Source: CAVTWH01 sp963794685
GTDB lineage: Bacteria; Actinomycetota; Actinomycetes; Mycobacteriales; Micromonosporaceae
Length of the DNA stretch: 64,000 bases
Assembly: GCA_963794685.1 (NCBI GenBank)
Contig: CAWCFK010000012.1
Location: 186,001-250,000 of the forward strand
Reading direction: 5' to 3'
A model generated the notes under the pieces. That model worked only from the letters and a program-made list of their open reading frames with translations. It had not been told where the DNA came from and did no database searches. The first letter of the stretch is position 1. Each line of letters opens with the position of its first letter. Below are positions 50,056-59,612 of this stretch, piece after piece. The translations under genes and the position numbers were made by a program.

Positions 50056-51012
50056 GTGACCGCACCCAAGATCGAACTACACGTCCACATCGAGGGCAGC
50101 ATCCGCCCGGCCACCCTGCTGGAACTGGCCCGGGCCAACGGCGAACAGCTGCCCGCGGACACCGTGGCCGGGCTCACCGAGCTCTACGAGTTCACCGACT
50201 TCAAGCACTTCATCGAGGTGTGGATCCTCACCACCAACTGTCTGCGTACCCGCGACGACTTCCGCCGGGTGGTGGTCGACTACGCAGCCGAGGCGGCCGG
50301 CTTCGGCGCGGTGTACCTGGAGGCGATCTTCTCGCCGTGCGAGCGGGTCGCCCGGGGCGTCGCCTGGGACGACATCTACCAGGGCTACCTCGACGGCGCA
50401 GTGCAGGCGCAGGAGCGGCACGGGGTCACCGTGCGGTTCACCCCCGACCTGTACCGCGGCCTGGATCCGGCAGTCGCGGAAGAGTGCGCCCGGGTCAGCG
50501 TGCGCTACGCCGACCGGGGCATCGTCGGGCTGGGCCTGGGCGGGATGGAGAAGGGGATGCCGTCGCAGCCGTACGCGCGGGCCTTCGAGATCGCCCGGGA
50601 GGGTGGGCTGGCGCTGGTCCCGCACGCCGGCGAGGCGGCCGGCGCCGACTCGGTACGCGACATCCTGCGCTACGACCCGGTACGCATCCGGCACGGCATC
50701 CACGCCGCGCAGGACCCGGCGCTGCTCGCCGAGATCGTCGACCGGGGCATCGTGCTGGACGTCTGCCCCACCTCCAACTTGCGTACCCGCTCGGTCGCCG
50801 AGCTGGCCGAGCACCCACTGCCGGCACTGCGGGCGGCCGGTGTCCCGTGCACGATCAACACCGACGACCCGGCGATGTTCGGCACCGACCTGGGCCGCGA
50901 GTACGAGATCGCGGCGGCGTTGGGGGTCAGCGCCGCTGACGCGTACGTGGCGGGTCTGGCCGGGGCGCTCTGCGACGACGCGACCCGCGCCCGCCTCACA
51001 GCGCTCGTCTAG
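50056..51012 (+). CDS. Adenosine deaminase family protein
   Basis: 318 residues from GTG. The metal-dependent deaminase barrel is complete: zinc ligands in ELHVHIEGS, substrate Gly in GLGLGGMEKG, zinc His and catalytic Glu in LVPHAGEAAG, His in RIRHGIHA, and the Asp pair in CTINTDDPAMFGTDL. It deaminates adenosine or a related 6-aminopurine nucleoside. Aminodeoxyfutalosine deaminase of the alternative menaquinone route belongs to the same family and cannot be excluded; no other mqn gene is in view. Confidence 0.92.
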   Translation: MTAPKIELHVHIEGSIRPATLLELARANGEQLPADTVAGLTELYEFTDFKHFIEVWILTTNCLRTRDDFRRVVVDYAAEAAGFGAVYLEAIFSPCERVARGVAWDDIYQGYLDGAVQAQERHGVTVRFTPDLYRGLDPAVAEECARVSVRYADRGIVGLGLGGMEKGMPSQPYARAFEIAREGGLALVPHAGEAAGADSVRDILRYDPVRIRHGIHAAQDPALLAEIVDRGIVLDVCPTSNLRTRSVAELAEHPLPALRAAGVPCTINTDDPAMFGTDLGREYEIAAALGVSAADAYVAGLAGALCDDATRARLTALV

Positions 51013-51144
51013 CGCGGGTGTCGGATTGGCGGCACGTCAGGCGTGGTGCCCCTGTAACAGGGGAGAAATGACGATTCGGATGAGGTTGAACTGACGAACG
51101 GCGGAATACGGTAGCGGCTCAGGCCGCACAGGAGGTGTCCCACA

Positions 51145-51438
51145 GTGACGTCGCACGAACTCAGCGTCTTTCTCGTTCTCGGCGCTGGCTTGCTCGCCAT
51201 GCCCATCGGCGCGTACGGCGTGCTCGAAGCCCTCAACAAGCGCCGCCCACAGCAGCGCCGGGTCACCGCGTTGATCGCCACCTACGTGCTCGGCGTGCTG
51301 CTCTGTGGCTTCGCCCTGTCCATGAACGGCCAGTGGTACCTCGGCGCCGGCGTGGCGTTCATGCTTGTCCCGGTCGAGGCGGCGCTGCGCAAGCACGGCG
51401 TGCTCGGCCGCCGTCGCGTCGCGCAGATCGAGGGCTGA
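51145..51438 (+). CDS. Small membrane protein (97 aa)
   Basis: GTG start after GGAGGTG. Three hydrophobic segments: SVFLVLGAGLLAMPIGAYGV, VTALIATYVLGVLLCGFAL and WYLGAGVAFMLVPVEAAL, separated by basic loops (NKRRPQQRR, LRKHGVLGRRR). No known motif. Stands between the deaminase gene and the convergent glycosyltransferase gene. Confidence 0.8.
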   Translation: MTSHELSVFLVLGAGLLAMPIGAYGVLEALNKRRPQQRRVTALIATYVLGVLLCGFALSMNGQWYLGAGVAFMLVPVEAALRKHGVLGRRRVAQIEG

Positions 51439-51450
51439 CCCCGCAGGGTC

Positions 51451-51529
51451 GCCGGGGTCGCGAGCCCGGTCGCCGGGCCGCGAGCCCAACTGCCGGGCCG
51501 TGAGCCCAATCTGCCGGGCCGTGAGCCCG
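51451..51529. repeat. Four 20-21 bp tandem units between convergent genes
   Basis: Units of the type GCCGGGCCGTGAGCCCAATC begin at 51451, 51472, 51492 and 51513. The array lies between the small membrane protein and the glycosyltransferase 3' ends and may form stacked hairpins. Confidence 0.75.
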
Positions 51530-51576
51530 TCAGGGCCGGCAAAGCGGTCAGGCCCGCCGGCAGAAGCGGGCGGGCG

Positions 51577-52410
51577 TCAGACGGCGAAGGTGGTCGGGCG
51601 TTCGGTGGCCGGGGCCGGCGGGGTGGCCTTCCACAGGCCGGTCTTCTGGGCGCCGAGCCGGGCCAGGTAGGCCGGGTTGAGCAGCAGGTACCGCTTCCAC
51701 AGCCGGCCCGGTTCCAGGCCCAGCCGCCACAGCCACTCCAGGCCCGCGCGCTGCATCCACGGCGGCGGCTTGCGGAGCTGGCCGGCGTGGTAGTCGAAGG
51801 CCGCGCCGACCGCGAGCTGCGGCATCGGCAGCAGCGGGCGCATCGCGTACGCGAAGATCTCCTGCCGGGGGCAGCCCAGCCCGACCAGCACGATCCGCGC
51901 GCCCGAGTCGATGATCCGGGTGGCGATCTGCTGGTCCTCACCCGGCTGCACGGCGCGGAACTTGGACGCCTCCCGGCCGGCGATCTTCAACGCCGGGAAC
52001 ATCTCGGTCAGCTTCGGAATCAGCCGGTCGAGGGTGTCGTCGGTGGAGCCGTACAGATATACCGGTAGCCCCTCGGCCGCGGCCCGCTCCAACACCGTGA
52101 GGGTGAGGGTGGGTCCGTAGACACGGTCGGCCAGTTCTGCGTGGTGCAGCGAGTTGAGTGCCCAACGGACCGGCTGTCCGTCCGGGGTGACCACGTCGAA
52201 GGAGTTGAGGCGGGCGCCGTGCGCCTTGTCCTGGACGCCGGTCATCACCCCGTGCACGGCCAGCGCGGTCAGCGCGAACGGTCGGCCGGCGTGGGCGGCG
52301 TCGATGACGGCGGCCGCGGCCTCGGCGTAGTTGGTGGCGTTGACCAGGACGCCGAGCACGTTGCCCTTGGCGGCCACCGTGGTGGCGGGGGTGGGGGTGG
52401 AGTCGGTCAT
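51577..52410 (-). CDS. WecG/TagA/CpsF family glycosyltransferase
   Basis: 277 residues from the ATG that overlaps the epimerase stop (ATGA). Family motifs: NVLGVLVNATNYAEAAAAVI, SFDVVTPDGQPVRWALNSL, GLPVYLYGSTDDTLDRLIPK and IVLVGLGCPRQEIFAYAM, the last being the diagnostic block. These GT26 enzymes add ManNAc-type or other sugars to undecaprenyl-linked intermediates. Coupling to a nucleotide-sugar epimerase gene suggests a two-step contribution to a wall polysaccharide. Confidence 0.93.
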   Translation of the reverse strand: MTDSTPTPATTVAAKGNVLGVLVNATNYAEAAAAVIDAAHAGRPFALTALAVHGVMTGVQDKAHGARLNSFDVVTPDGQPVRWALNSLHHAELADRVYGPTLTLTVLERAAAEGLPVYLYGSTDDTLDRLIPKLTEMFPALKIAGREASKFRAVQPGEDQQIATRIIDSGARIVLVGLGCPRQEIFAYAMRPLLPMPQLAVGAAFDYHAGQLRKPPPWMQRAGLEWLWRLGLEPGRLWKRYLLLNPAYLARLGAQKTGLWKATPPAPATERPTTFAV

Positions 52411-53480
52411 GCCGCCGGCCGCCACTTGTCGACGTTGGCCTCGTAGATCTCCTGGAGGATCATCGGCACGTCGTAGACCTGCTTCCACTCCGGGTAGTCG
52501 GCGGCGAACGCTGCGTTGGAGCCGATCCACCACTGGTGGTCGCCGACCCGGTTGGCCTCGCGATATTCAGTGATCATCGCCTCACCGGTGATCTGCTGGG
52601 CCTGGTCGAAGGCCTCGAGCATCGAGGTGTTGGAGTGCCGCCCGCCACCGAGGTTGTAGACGGCGGCCGAGCGCGGGCTGCGGAAGAACGCCTCGAACGC
52701 GCTGACCACGTCGTGGCTGTGGATCGCGTCGCGGACCTGCTTGCCCTTGTAGCCGTACATGAAGTACGTCCGCCGCTCCATGTTGCAGCGCATCACGTAG
52801 CCCAGGAAGCCGTGCAGCTCGGTGGCCGAGTGTGCCGGCCCGGTCAGCGTGCCACCGCGGAAGCAGGCGGTCTTCATGTCGAAGTAGCGGCCATATTCCT
52901 GCACCATCACGTCGGCGGCGACCTTCGACGCGCCGAACACCGAGTGCAGGCAGGCGTCGATCGACATGTCCTCGCGGATGCCGTCGTGGTACGGGTGGTC
53001 GGCGGGCAGCTCGTAGCGGGTGTCCAACTCCACGAATGGCAGGCTGTTGGGCCGGTCGCCGTACACCTTGTTGGTGGAGCAGTGGATGACCGGCGCCTCG
53101 ATGCAGTGCTCGCGGACGTTCTGCAGCACGTTGAGAGTGCCGCCGGCGTTGACGTCGAAGTCGGTGTAGGGGTCGCGGACCGCCCAGTCGTGCGACGGCT
53201 GCGCGGCGGTGTGGATCACCACGGCGATGTCGCGGCCGTAGCGGCGGAAGATGCCCGCCAGCGCGTCCCGGTCGCGGATGTCGATGTCGTGGTGGGTGTA
53301 CGCCTCGCCGAGCGAGTTGGTCAGCCGGAGCACGTTCCAGGCGGTGGACGCCTCCGCTCCGAAGAACTGGGCGCGCATGTCGTTGTCGATGCCGACGACG
53401 TCCAGCCCCAGGCCGGCGAAGTGTCGGACGGCCTCCGATCCGATCAGACCGGCCGACCCGGTCACCAGCGCGACGCTCAC
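52407..53480 (-). CDS. NAD-dependent sugar epimerase (CDP-tyvelose/paratose epimerase-like)
   Basis: 357 residues from GTG with GAGGAGG upstream. Extended SDR: NAD motif VTGSAGLIGSEAVRHF, the catalytic region IHCSTNKVYGDRPNSLP with T/S-x-x-x-Y replaced in the RfbE manner (NKVYGD), and SHDWAVRDPYTDFDVNAGGT. The FRGGTLTGPAHSATELHGFL stretch matches RfbE-type CDP-sugar epimerases. The true nucleotide-sugar substrate is uncertain. First gene of the pair with the WecG-like transferase. Confidence 0.9.
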   Translation of the reverse strand: MSVALVTGSAGLIGSEAVRHFAGLGLDVVGIDNDMRAQFFGAEASTAWNVLRLTNSLGEAYTHHDIDIRDRDALAGIFRRYGRDIAVVIHTAAQPSHDWAVRDPYTDFDVNAGGTLNVLQNVREHCIEAPVIHCSTNKVYGDRPNSLPFVELDTRYELPADHPYHDGIREDMSIDACLHSVFGASKVAADVMVQEYGRYFDMKTACFRGGTLTGPAHSATELHGFLGYVMRCNMERRTYFMYGYKGKQVRDAIHSHDVVSAFEAFFRSPRSAAVYNLGGGRHSNTSMLEAFDQAQQITGEAMITEYREANRVGDHQWWIGSNAAFAADYPEWKQVYDVPMILQEIYEANVDKWRPAA

Positions 53481-53718
53481 CGCGTAAGCCTCCTCGACGT
53501 GCGACAAACCGCTGCGAGCATAGCGCCCGGCCGGTGGGCGGCCTGGCCGCGCCCGGCTCAGCCCCCCGGGGCGGCCCCGGCGTGTCGACACCCTTGCACC
53601 GGTGTCAGTTGCAGGACACGGACGTTCGTGAAGGAAGAGTGAACGAACGGCCGGCCCGGATCCGCATCCGTGTCACGGTGCTCGGGGAGGGAAACGACGG
53701 TGTTCAGGGCGAAAAACG

Positions 53719-53749
53719 ACGAGCGGGCTACCCTCGGTAGCCCGCTCGT
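53719..53749 (-). terminator. Terminator of tRNA-Leu
   Basis: ACGAGCGGGCTACC and GGTAGCCCGCTCGT form a perfect 14-bp stem with loop CTC; on the minus strand it is followed shortly by TTTTT. It lies just downstream of the minus-strand tRNA-Leu. Confidence 0.88.
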
Positions 53750-53754
53750 TGATG

Positions 53755-53840
53755 TGGTGGGGAAGGAGGGAGTTGAACCCTCACGCCCTTTCGGGCACAC
53801 GGACCTGAACCGTGCGCGTCTGCCATTCCGCCACTTCCCC
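53755..53840 (-). tRNA. tRNA-Leu (anticodon CAG)
   Basis: Class II tRNA with a long variable arm (GTGCCCGAAAGGGCGTG). Acceptor GGGGAAG pairs with CTTCCCC, discriminator A, CCA encoded at 53755-53757. The anticodon loop gives CAG. It ends in the 14-bp terminator and is divergent from the fhaA operon. Confidence 0.96.
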
Positions 53841-53979
53841 TGGCCCGTGGACGCGACGGCAAGAATACCAGCCGCACCCGTGGTGGCGCGGTGAAGAGTA
53901 GCACGGTTGCCTGGATCGGGATGCGTGCGGGCGTGCGGTCTACGGATACCATCAGACGTCGGAACCTGAGGAGGAGCCG

Positions 53980-54744
53980 GTGAGTGTGCTACAGCGCTTC
54001 GAGAAGCGCCTGGAAGGTATGGTCGAAGGGGCCTTTGCGAAGGTCTTCAAGGGTGTCGTGCACCCTGTGGAGATCCTTAACGCGATGCAGCGTGAGGCGG
54101 AGGCGCACAAGGCCATCCTCGCTGGTGGGCGCACGCTTGTGCCGAACCGGTACGTGATCGACCTGTCGCCTTACGACCACAGTCGGCTCGCGCCGTACGC
54201 CGCTGCCCTGGCCCAGGAGTTGGCCCAGTCCCAGGCGGAGTTCATCGGCGAGCAGGGCTGGACGGTCTACGGCGACGTGATCGTCGAGATCGAGCGCGGC
54301 GACGGGCTGGACACCGGCATGTTCCGGGTGACCGCAGAGGTCTACACCGGTGGCGACGTGGCGCCCGCCCCCAGCTACGAACAGCCGCCCGCGCCCCACT
54401 ACCCGCCGTACGACCAGGGTGGCTACGGTCCACCGCCGGTCTCCGGTGGGCCGGCCGGTGGTCGGGCGGTCCGCCTGATCGCCAACGACGGACGCACCTA
54501 TCCGTTGTCCATCGGCTCGACCGTGATCGGCCGGGGTGACCAGGCCAACCTGCGGCTGCCGGACGTCGGCATCTCCCGCCGGCACGCCCGGCTGGACTTC
54601 GACGGCGCCCAGGTGGTGCTCACCGATCTCGGCTCCACCAACGGCACCATGGTCAACGGCCAGCGGGTCTCCGCGGTCGCCCTCAACCCCGGTGACATGG
54701 TGCAGATCGGCACCACCACGCTCACCTTCCGAGTGGACGGCTAA
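53980..54744 (+). CDS. fhaA: FhaA-type FHA-domain protein
   Basis: 254 residues from GTG, after GAGGAG. The N-terminal DUF3662 domain (VLQRFEKRLEGMVEGAFAKV ... LTVYGDVIVEIERGDG-like) is followed by a Pro/Tyr-rich linker near 125-155 and a C-terminal FHA domain: VIGRGDQANLRLPDVGISRR, DLGSTNGTMVNGQRV. FhaA binds phosphothreonine on partners of the Ser/Thr kinase system and links it to peptidoglycan synthesis. First gene of a seven-gene cell-wall signalling operon. Confidence 0.96.
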   Translation: MSVLQRFEKRLEGMVEGAFAKVFKGVVHPVEILNAMQREAEAHKAILAGGRTLVPNRYVIDLSPYDHSRLAPYAAALAQELAQSQAEFIGEQGWTVYGDVIVEIERGDGLDTGMFRVTAEVYTGGDVAPAPSYEQPPAPHYPPYDQGGYGPPPVSGGPAGGRAVRLIANDGRTYPLSIGSTVIGRGDQANLRLPDVGISRRHARLDFDGAQVVLTDLGSTNGTMVNGQRVSAVALNPGDMVQIGTTTLTFRVDG

Positions 54745-54749
54745 CCCCC

Positions 54750-55229
54750 TTGCCCCAGGCGCTCGCCCTCACCGTCGCCCGGATCGGGTTCATCGTCCTC
54801 CTGTGGATCTTCGTGTTCACCGTGGCCGGGGTGATCCGGCGGGACCTGTTCGCCGGTGCCCGGGCCCGGTTGGTCGCCGCACCGCGCGGTGGCGCGGTGG
54901 CGGCGGGTGCCGGCGCACCCAAAGCCAAGAAGGGTCGGGCTGCCCGGCAGCTCGTGGTCACCGCCGGCGCGCTGGCCGGTACCCGAATCACGCTCGGCGA
55001 TCATCCGATCACCATCGGCCGTGCCGAGGACTCAACGCTGGTCATCACCGACGACTACGCATCCGCGCGGCACGCGCGTATCGTCCCCCAGGCCGGACAG
55101 TGGCTCCTGGAGGACCTAGGGTCCACGAACGGGACCTACCTCGGCAACGCGAAGGTCACCGGCCCCACCCCTGTACCCCTCGGCGTGCCGATCAGGATCG
55201 GCCGCACGGCCCTTGAGTTGCGGACATGA
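54750..55229 (+). CDS. fhaB: FhaB/FipA-type FHA-domain protein
   Basis: 159 residues from a TTG five bases after the fhaA stop region. One membrane span (LTVARIGFIVLLWIFVFTVA), a basic linker (APKAKKGRAARQLVV), then an FHA domain with TIGRAEDSTLVITDDYASAR and EDLGSTNGTYLGNAKV. The mycobacterial homologue is a kinase substrate that binds FtsZ/FtsQ partners. Its last codons overlap the pstP start (ATGA). Confidence 0.94.
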   Translation: MPQALALTVARIGFIVLLWIFVFTVAGVIRRDLFAGARARLVAAPRGGAVAAGAGAPKAKKGRAARQLVVTAGALAGTRITLGDHPITIGRAEDSTLVITDDYASARHARIVPQAGQWLLEDLGSTNGTYLGNAKVTGPTPVPLGVPIRIGRTALELRT

Positions 55230-56605
55230 CCCTTACTTTGCGCTATGCGGCCCGCAGTGACCGGGGCCTGATCAGAGACGGTAACCAGGACTCCGTCTAC
55301 GCCGGCCCCCGGCTGCTCGCCGTCGCTGACGGCATGGGCGGGATGGCCGCTGGAGACGTGGCCAGCAACATCGTCATCGAGGCGTTGGCGCCACTGGATG
55401 AGGACGTCCCCTCCGACGCCCCCATCGACGCGCTGCGCTCCGCGGTCGATCTGGCCAACCAGCACCTGCGGGACACCGTCGACGCCAACCCGGCGATGGA
55501 GGGGATGGGCACCACGCTCACCGCCCTGCTCTTCTCCGGGACCAAGTTCGGCACCGTGCACATCGGCGACTCGCGGGGCTACCTGCTCCGCGAGAGCGAG
55601 TTCATGCAGATCACCAAGGACGACACGTACGTCCAGATGCTGGTGGACGAGGGCCGGATCAGCGCTGAGGAGGCCAGCAGTCATCCACAGCGCTCGTTGC
55701 TGACCCGGGCGATGGACGGCCGGGACGTCGATCCCGAGTACGCCATCCGCCCGGCGGTGCCCGGCGACCGGTACCTGATCTGCAGTGACGGGCTGACCGC
55801 CGTGGTCAGCGCCGAGACCATCGCGGACACGCTGCGCGAATATGTCGACCCGGCCGAGTGCGTGGAGCGGCTGGTGCAGCTTGCGCTGCGCGGCGGCGGG
55901 CCCGACAACATCACCGTGATCGTCGCCGACGTGACCGACCAGGACATCGTCGAGCAGCAGCCGATGGTGGGCGGCGCGGCAGCCCGGGACCGCGGGATGG
56001 TCTCCACCAGCGGCGCCAACGGCTCCACCCCGGCATCCCGGGCGGCCACCCTGTCCGGGCCCCGGCCCGCGGTGGCGCAGGAGCCGCCGGAGATGCTGGT
56101 ATCGCCGCCCCGGCGGCGTCGCCCGCTGCGTACCGCGGTGATCCTGGTGGTGCTGCTGGCCATCCTCGGCGGCCTGGTCTGGGGTGGCTGGTTCTACACC
56201 CAGCAGCAGTACTACGTGGGCGTGGACAACAACCAGGTGGTGGTGATGCGGGGGGTACCCGGCGAGATCGCCGGCCTGCGGCTCTCCTCCGTCTACCGCC
56301 GCCCGGAGACGCCGGTCAACCTCAACCAGCTCAAGAAGCACGCCCAGGACCGGGTGAAGGAGGGCATCGCCGCCGACTCGGCCGCCGACGCCTGGGACAA
56401 GCTGACCAAGCTGCTGGCCCCGGGCGGGGACAACCTGTGCGACCCGTCAGCCACGCCCACCGTCGAACCGTCCCCGGACGCGTCCGCAGCCAGCCCGTCG
56501 ACCGCCATCTCGGCCACCGCCAGCCCGGCGCTGACCCCGAGTTCGCCGTCGGCCACCGCGTCCGGTGTCGAGGTCGGTCCGACCCCGACGCTGCCGCCCT
56601 GCTGA
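55226..56605 (+). CDS. pstP: Ser/Thr protein phosphatase PstP (PP2C)
   Basis: 459 residues. PP2C domain 1-240 with metal-binding motifs GLIRDGNQDSVYAGP, LLAVADGMGGMAAGDVAS, GTTLTALLFSGTKFGTVHIG, YLICSDGLTAVV and GGPDNITVIVADV. A single membrane span near 305-325 (TAVILVVLLAILGGLVWGGW) and an extracytoplasmic domain with a Ser/Thr/Ala-rich end follow. It reverses PknA/PknB phosphorylation. Overlaps fhaB by four bases, so translation is coupled. Confidence 0.97.
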   Translation: MTLTLRYAARSDRGLIRDGNQDSVYAGPRLLAVADGMGGMAAGDVASNIVIEALAPLDEDVPSDAPIDALRSAVDLANQHLRDTVDANPAMEGMGTTLTALLFSGTKFGTVHIGDSRGYLLRESEFMQITKDDTYVQMLVDEGRISAEEASSHPQRSLLTRAMDGRDVDPEYAIRPAVPGDRYLICSDGLTAVVSAETIADTLREYVDPAECVERLVQLALRGGGPDNITVIVADVTDQDIVEQQPMVGGAAARDRGMVSTSGANGSTPASRAATLSGPRPAVAQEPPEMLVSPPRRRRPLRTAVILVVLLAILGGLVWGGWFYTQQQYYVGVDNNQVVVMRGVPGEIAGLRLSSVYRRPETPVNLNQLKKHAQDRVKEGIAADSAADAWDKLTKLLAPGGDNLCDPSATPTVEPSPDASAASPSTAISATASPALTPSSPSATASGVEVGPTPTLPPC

Positions 56606-56630
56606 GCCCGCGAACCAGGAAGATCACAAC

Positions 56631-58088
56631 GTGACCGCGCCCGCGCCGTACGCCATCCCGCCGACCCGAGAGGGGTCGGCGGGCGCGGTCGCGCGTACCC
56701 CCCGCAACACCGAGCTGGCGTTGCTGATGTTCGCGCTGCTGATCGTCACCGTCTACACGGTGGCCATGCAGTACGGGCTGATGCACAAGCTGAGCATGGA
56801 CTTCTGGGTACTCCCGGCGCTGCTGGCCGTGGTGTTCCTGCTCGTGCACATCGCGGTGCGCTTCCTCGCCCCGTACGCCGATCCGGTGATCCTGCCCTGT
56901 GTGGCCCTGCTCAACGGCCTGAGCATCACCTTCCTACGCCGCCTCGACCTGGGCGACGCCAAGCCGGAAGCCCGCGCCGACTACCCGATCTTCAGCGGCT
57001 CCGGCGTCAAGCAACTGATCTGGACGCTGATCGCGCTGTTCCTCGCGGTCGGGTTCCTGGCTCTGGTGAAGGACCACCGGGTGCTCTCCCGCTACGCCTA
57101 CACCCTGGGCCTGGCCGGTGTGGTGCTGGTCCTCATCCCCGCGGTGCTGCCGGCCCGGTTCTCCGAGATCCACGGCGCCAAGCTGTGGATCCGGGTGGGC
57201 GGCTTCCAGCTCCAGCCGGGTGAGTTCGCGAAGCTGCTGCTGCTCTGCTTCTTCGCCTACTACCTGGTCCGCAAGCGCGAAGTGCTGTCGCTGGCCAGCC
57301 GCCAGTTCCTCGGCATCGACTTTCCGCGCGGCCGCGACCTCGGGCCGGTGGTGGCGATCTGGCTGATGAGCCTCGCGGTGCTGGTGTTCGAGAAGGACCT
57401 GGGCACCTCGCTGCTGTACTTCGGCATGTTCGTCGTCACCCTCTACATCGCCACCGAACGGGTCAGCTGGCTGATCATCGGTCTGCTGCTGTTCTTCGGC
57501 GGTGCGGTGCTGGCCTACTTCCTGGGTGAGGCGATCGGTGGCCCGTTCGCCAACTTCTACCAGCGGGCCAACATCTGGCTCGACCCGTTCTCCGACCCCA
57601 CCGTCGACGGCTACCAACTGGTCCAGTCGCTGCTAGGACTCGGCAGCGGGGGCATCTTCGGCACCGGGCCGGGCGCCGGCAACCCCGGCCTGGTCCCCGC
57701 CGTGGAGAACGACTTCGTCTTCGCCGGGATGGGCGAGGAGGTCGGCCTGTTCGGTCTCACCGCGCTGCTCGGCGTGTACCTGGTGATCGTCGAGCGGGGG
57801 CTGCGGGCGGCGATCACCGTGCGGGACTCGTTCGGCAAACTGCTCGCCGGTGGCCTGGCGTTCACTCTGGGGCTGCAGGTCTTCGTGATCGTCGGCGGGG
57901 TCACCAAGCTGATCCCGCTGACCGGGCAGACCACCCCGTTCCTGTCCGCCGGTGGCTCCTCGCTGATGGCGAACTGGCTGCTGATCGCGCTGTTGCTGCG
58001 GATCTCGGACGCCGGCCGCCGGCCGGCGCAAGCACCACCCAAGGCGCCGGAGAAGCTTTCCGGCCTGGCCACGGAGATCCTGCGATGA
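56631..58088 (+). CDS. rodA: RodA/FtsW family peptidoglycan glycosyltransferase
   Basis: 485 residues from the GTG after AGGAAG. A SEDS protein with about twelve membrane spans and conserved blocks WIRVGGFQLQPGEFAKLLLL, VFEKDLGTSLLYFGMFVV, GGIFGTGPGAGNPGLVPAVE, NDFVFAGMGEEVGLFGL and FLSAGGSSLMANWLLIAL. It polymerises lipid II with the class B PBP encoded next to it, whose start overlaps its stop (ATGA). Confidence 0.97.
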   Translation: MTAPAPYAIPPTREGSAGAVARTPRNTELALLMFALLIVTVYTVAMQYGLMHKLSMDFWVLPALLAVVFLLVHIAVRFLAPYADPVILPCVALLNGLSITFLRRLDLGDAKPEARADYPIFSGSGVKQLIWTLIALFLAVGFLALVKDHRVLSRYAYTLGLAGVVLVLIPAVLPARFSEIHGAKLWIRVGGFQLQPGEFAKLLLLCFFAYYLVRKREVLSLASRQFLGIDFPRGRDLGPVVAIWLMSLAVLVFEKDLGTSLLYFGMFVVTLYIATERVSWLIIGLLLFFGGAVLAYFLGEAIGGPFANFYQRANIWLDPFSDPTVDGYQLVQSLLGLGSGGIFGTGPGAGNPGLVPAVENDFVFAGMGEEVGLFGLTALLGVYLVIVERGLRAAITVRDSFGKLLAGGLAFTLGLQVFVIVGGVTKLIPLTGQTTPFLSAGGSSLMANWLLIALLLRISDAGRRPAQAPPKAPEKLSGLATEILR

Positions 58089-59596
58089 ACGCCCCTCTAC
58101 GCCGGGCGGGCGTGGTCATCCTCGTGCTGTTCGGCCTGCTCTTCCTCAACCTGAACTACGTCCAGGCCTACAAGGCCGACTCGTACCGGACCAACGAGCA
58201 CAACGCCCGGGTGCTCTACTCCGAGTACGAGCGCCAGCGCGGCAGCATCATCCTCAACGACAACAGCACCATCGCCGCGCAGAGCAGCGCCACCACCGAC
58301 AACCTCAAGTACCTGCGCAGTTACCCGCTGGGGGCGGTGTACGCGCAGATCCTCGGGTTCCGCTCGGTCAACGGTGGAGCGGCCGGGGTGGAGCGGTCGC
58401 AGAACGACTTCCTCTCCGGGCGCTCGGCGGCGCTGTTCGGTGATCGGTTCAAGGAGGCGTTCACCGGCAACAAAACCCCCGGTGGCAGCGTGGTGGTCAC
58501 GCTGTCCAAGGCGGCTCAGCAGACCGCGTACAACCAGCTCATCAACAACAAGGTCGGGGCGGCCAGCGGGGCAGCGGTGGCGTTGGACCCGCAGACCGGG
58601 GCGATCCTGGCGATGGTCTCCACACCGAGCTACGACCCGAACACGTTGACCGTGCACGACACCGACGCGGCCGCTTCGGCGTACCAGGCGTTGGAGGCCA
58701 ACAAGCTGCAGCCGCTGTTCAACCGGGCGATCTCGGGCACCTATCCGCCGGGCTCCACCATGAAGGTCATCATCTCGGCGGCGGCGCTGTCCACCGGGCA
58801 GTACACCCCGCAGACGATGATCCCGGCCGGCGACTCGTACACCCCGGTCCCGGGCGGCGGATTCAGCATCCACAACGCCGAGGACGAGACCTGCCCGTCC
58901 GCCACGGTCACCCTCAACGACGCGCTCACCCGCTCCTGTAACACCGGCTTCGCCCAACTCGGGGTGAACCTCGGCTCCGACAAGATCAATCAGATGGCGC
59001 GGGCGTTCGGCTTCGAGAACGACGACCTGACCATCGACGGCTCCGGCAACCTGGTCATCCGGGTGGCCGCCAGCCACGTCGGCGACCTGTCCAACGGCAA
59101 CGGCGCGGACGACCCGAACAAGGTCGCCCAGTCCTCCATCGGGCAGCTCGAGGTGAAGGAGACGCCGCTGCAGGACGCCATGGTGGCGGCCGCGGTGGCC
59201 AACGGCGGGCAGTTGATGCGCCCGTACATCGTGCAGAAGGAGCTGGCTCCGGACCTGACCACCGCCCACGAGACCGACCCGAAGGTGCTCAGCACCCCGA
59301 TGTCCGGCCAGGTCGCGGCCGATCTCCAGGGCATGATGATCAGCGTTGTGCAGAACGGCACCGGTAAGAAGGCCCAGATTCCCGGCTTCCAGGTCGGCGG
59401 CAAGACCGGTACCGCGCAGAACGATCCGGGTAAGAAGGACCACGGCTGGTTCATCGGGTTCGCGATGAAGAACGGCAAGCCGATCTGCGCGGTCGCGGTC
59501 TTCCTGGAGAACGCCGGCTCGGGTGGCAGCGGCGAGGCGGCCCGGATCTCCGGCGAGATCATGAAGTCGATCATCGCGGAGAAGGGCATCAAGTGA
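58085..59596 (+). CDS. pbpA: Penicillin-binding protein PbpA (class B transpeptidase)
   Basis: 503 residues. N-terminal membrane anchor (VVILVLFGLLFLNLNYVQA), a dimerisation domain, then the transpeptidase domain: SxxK in PPGSTMKVIISAA, SxN in LTRSCNTGFAQ, and KTG in VGGKTGTAQNDPG. It crosslinks peptidoglycan and partners RodA. Ends 16 bases before pknA. Confidence 0.96.
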   Translation: MNAPLRRAGVVILVLFGLLFLNLNYVQAYKADSYRTNEHNARVLYSEYERQRGSIILNDNSTIAAQSSATTDNLKYLRSYPLGAVYAQILGFRSVNGGAAGVERSQNDFLSGRSAALFGDRFKEAFTGNKTPGGSVVVTLSKAAQQTAYNQLINNKVGAASGAAVALDPQTGAILAMVSTPSYDPNTLTVHDTDAAASAYQALEANKLQPLFNRAISGTYPPGSTMKVIISAAALSTGQYTPQTMIPAGDSYTPVPGGGFSIHNAEDETCPSATVTLNDALTRSCNTGFAQLGVNLGSDKINQMARAFGFENDDLTIDGSGNLVIRVAASHVGDLSNGNGADDPNKVAQSSIGQLEVKETPLQDAMVAAAVANGGQLMRPYIVQKELAPDLTTAHETDPKVLSTPMSGQVAADLQGMMISVVQNGTGKKAQIPGFQVGGKTGTAQNDPGKKDHGWFIGFAMKNGKPICAVAVFLENAGSGGSGEAARISGEIMKSIIAEKGIK

Positions 59597-59612
59597 CCGG
59601 GGGGCGTCGGAC

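Noticed and set aside
51451..51529. CRISPR array
   Set aside because: Units of 20-21 bp are contiguous without spacers; no cas gene is in the window.
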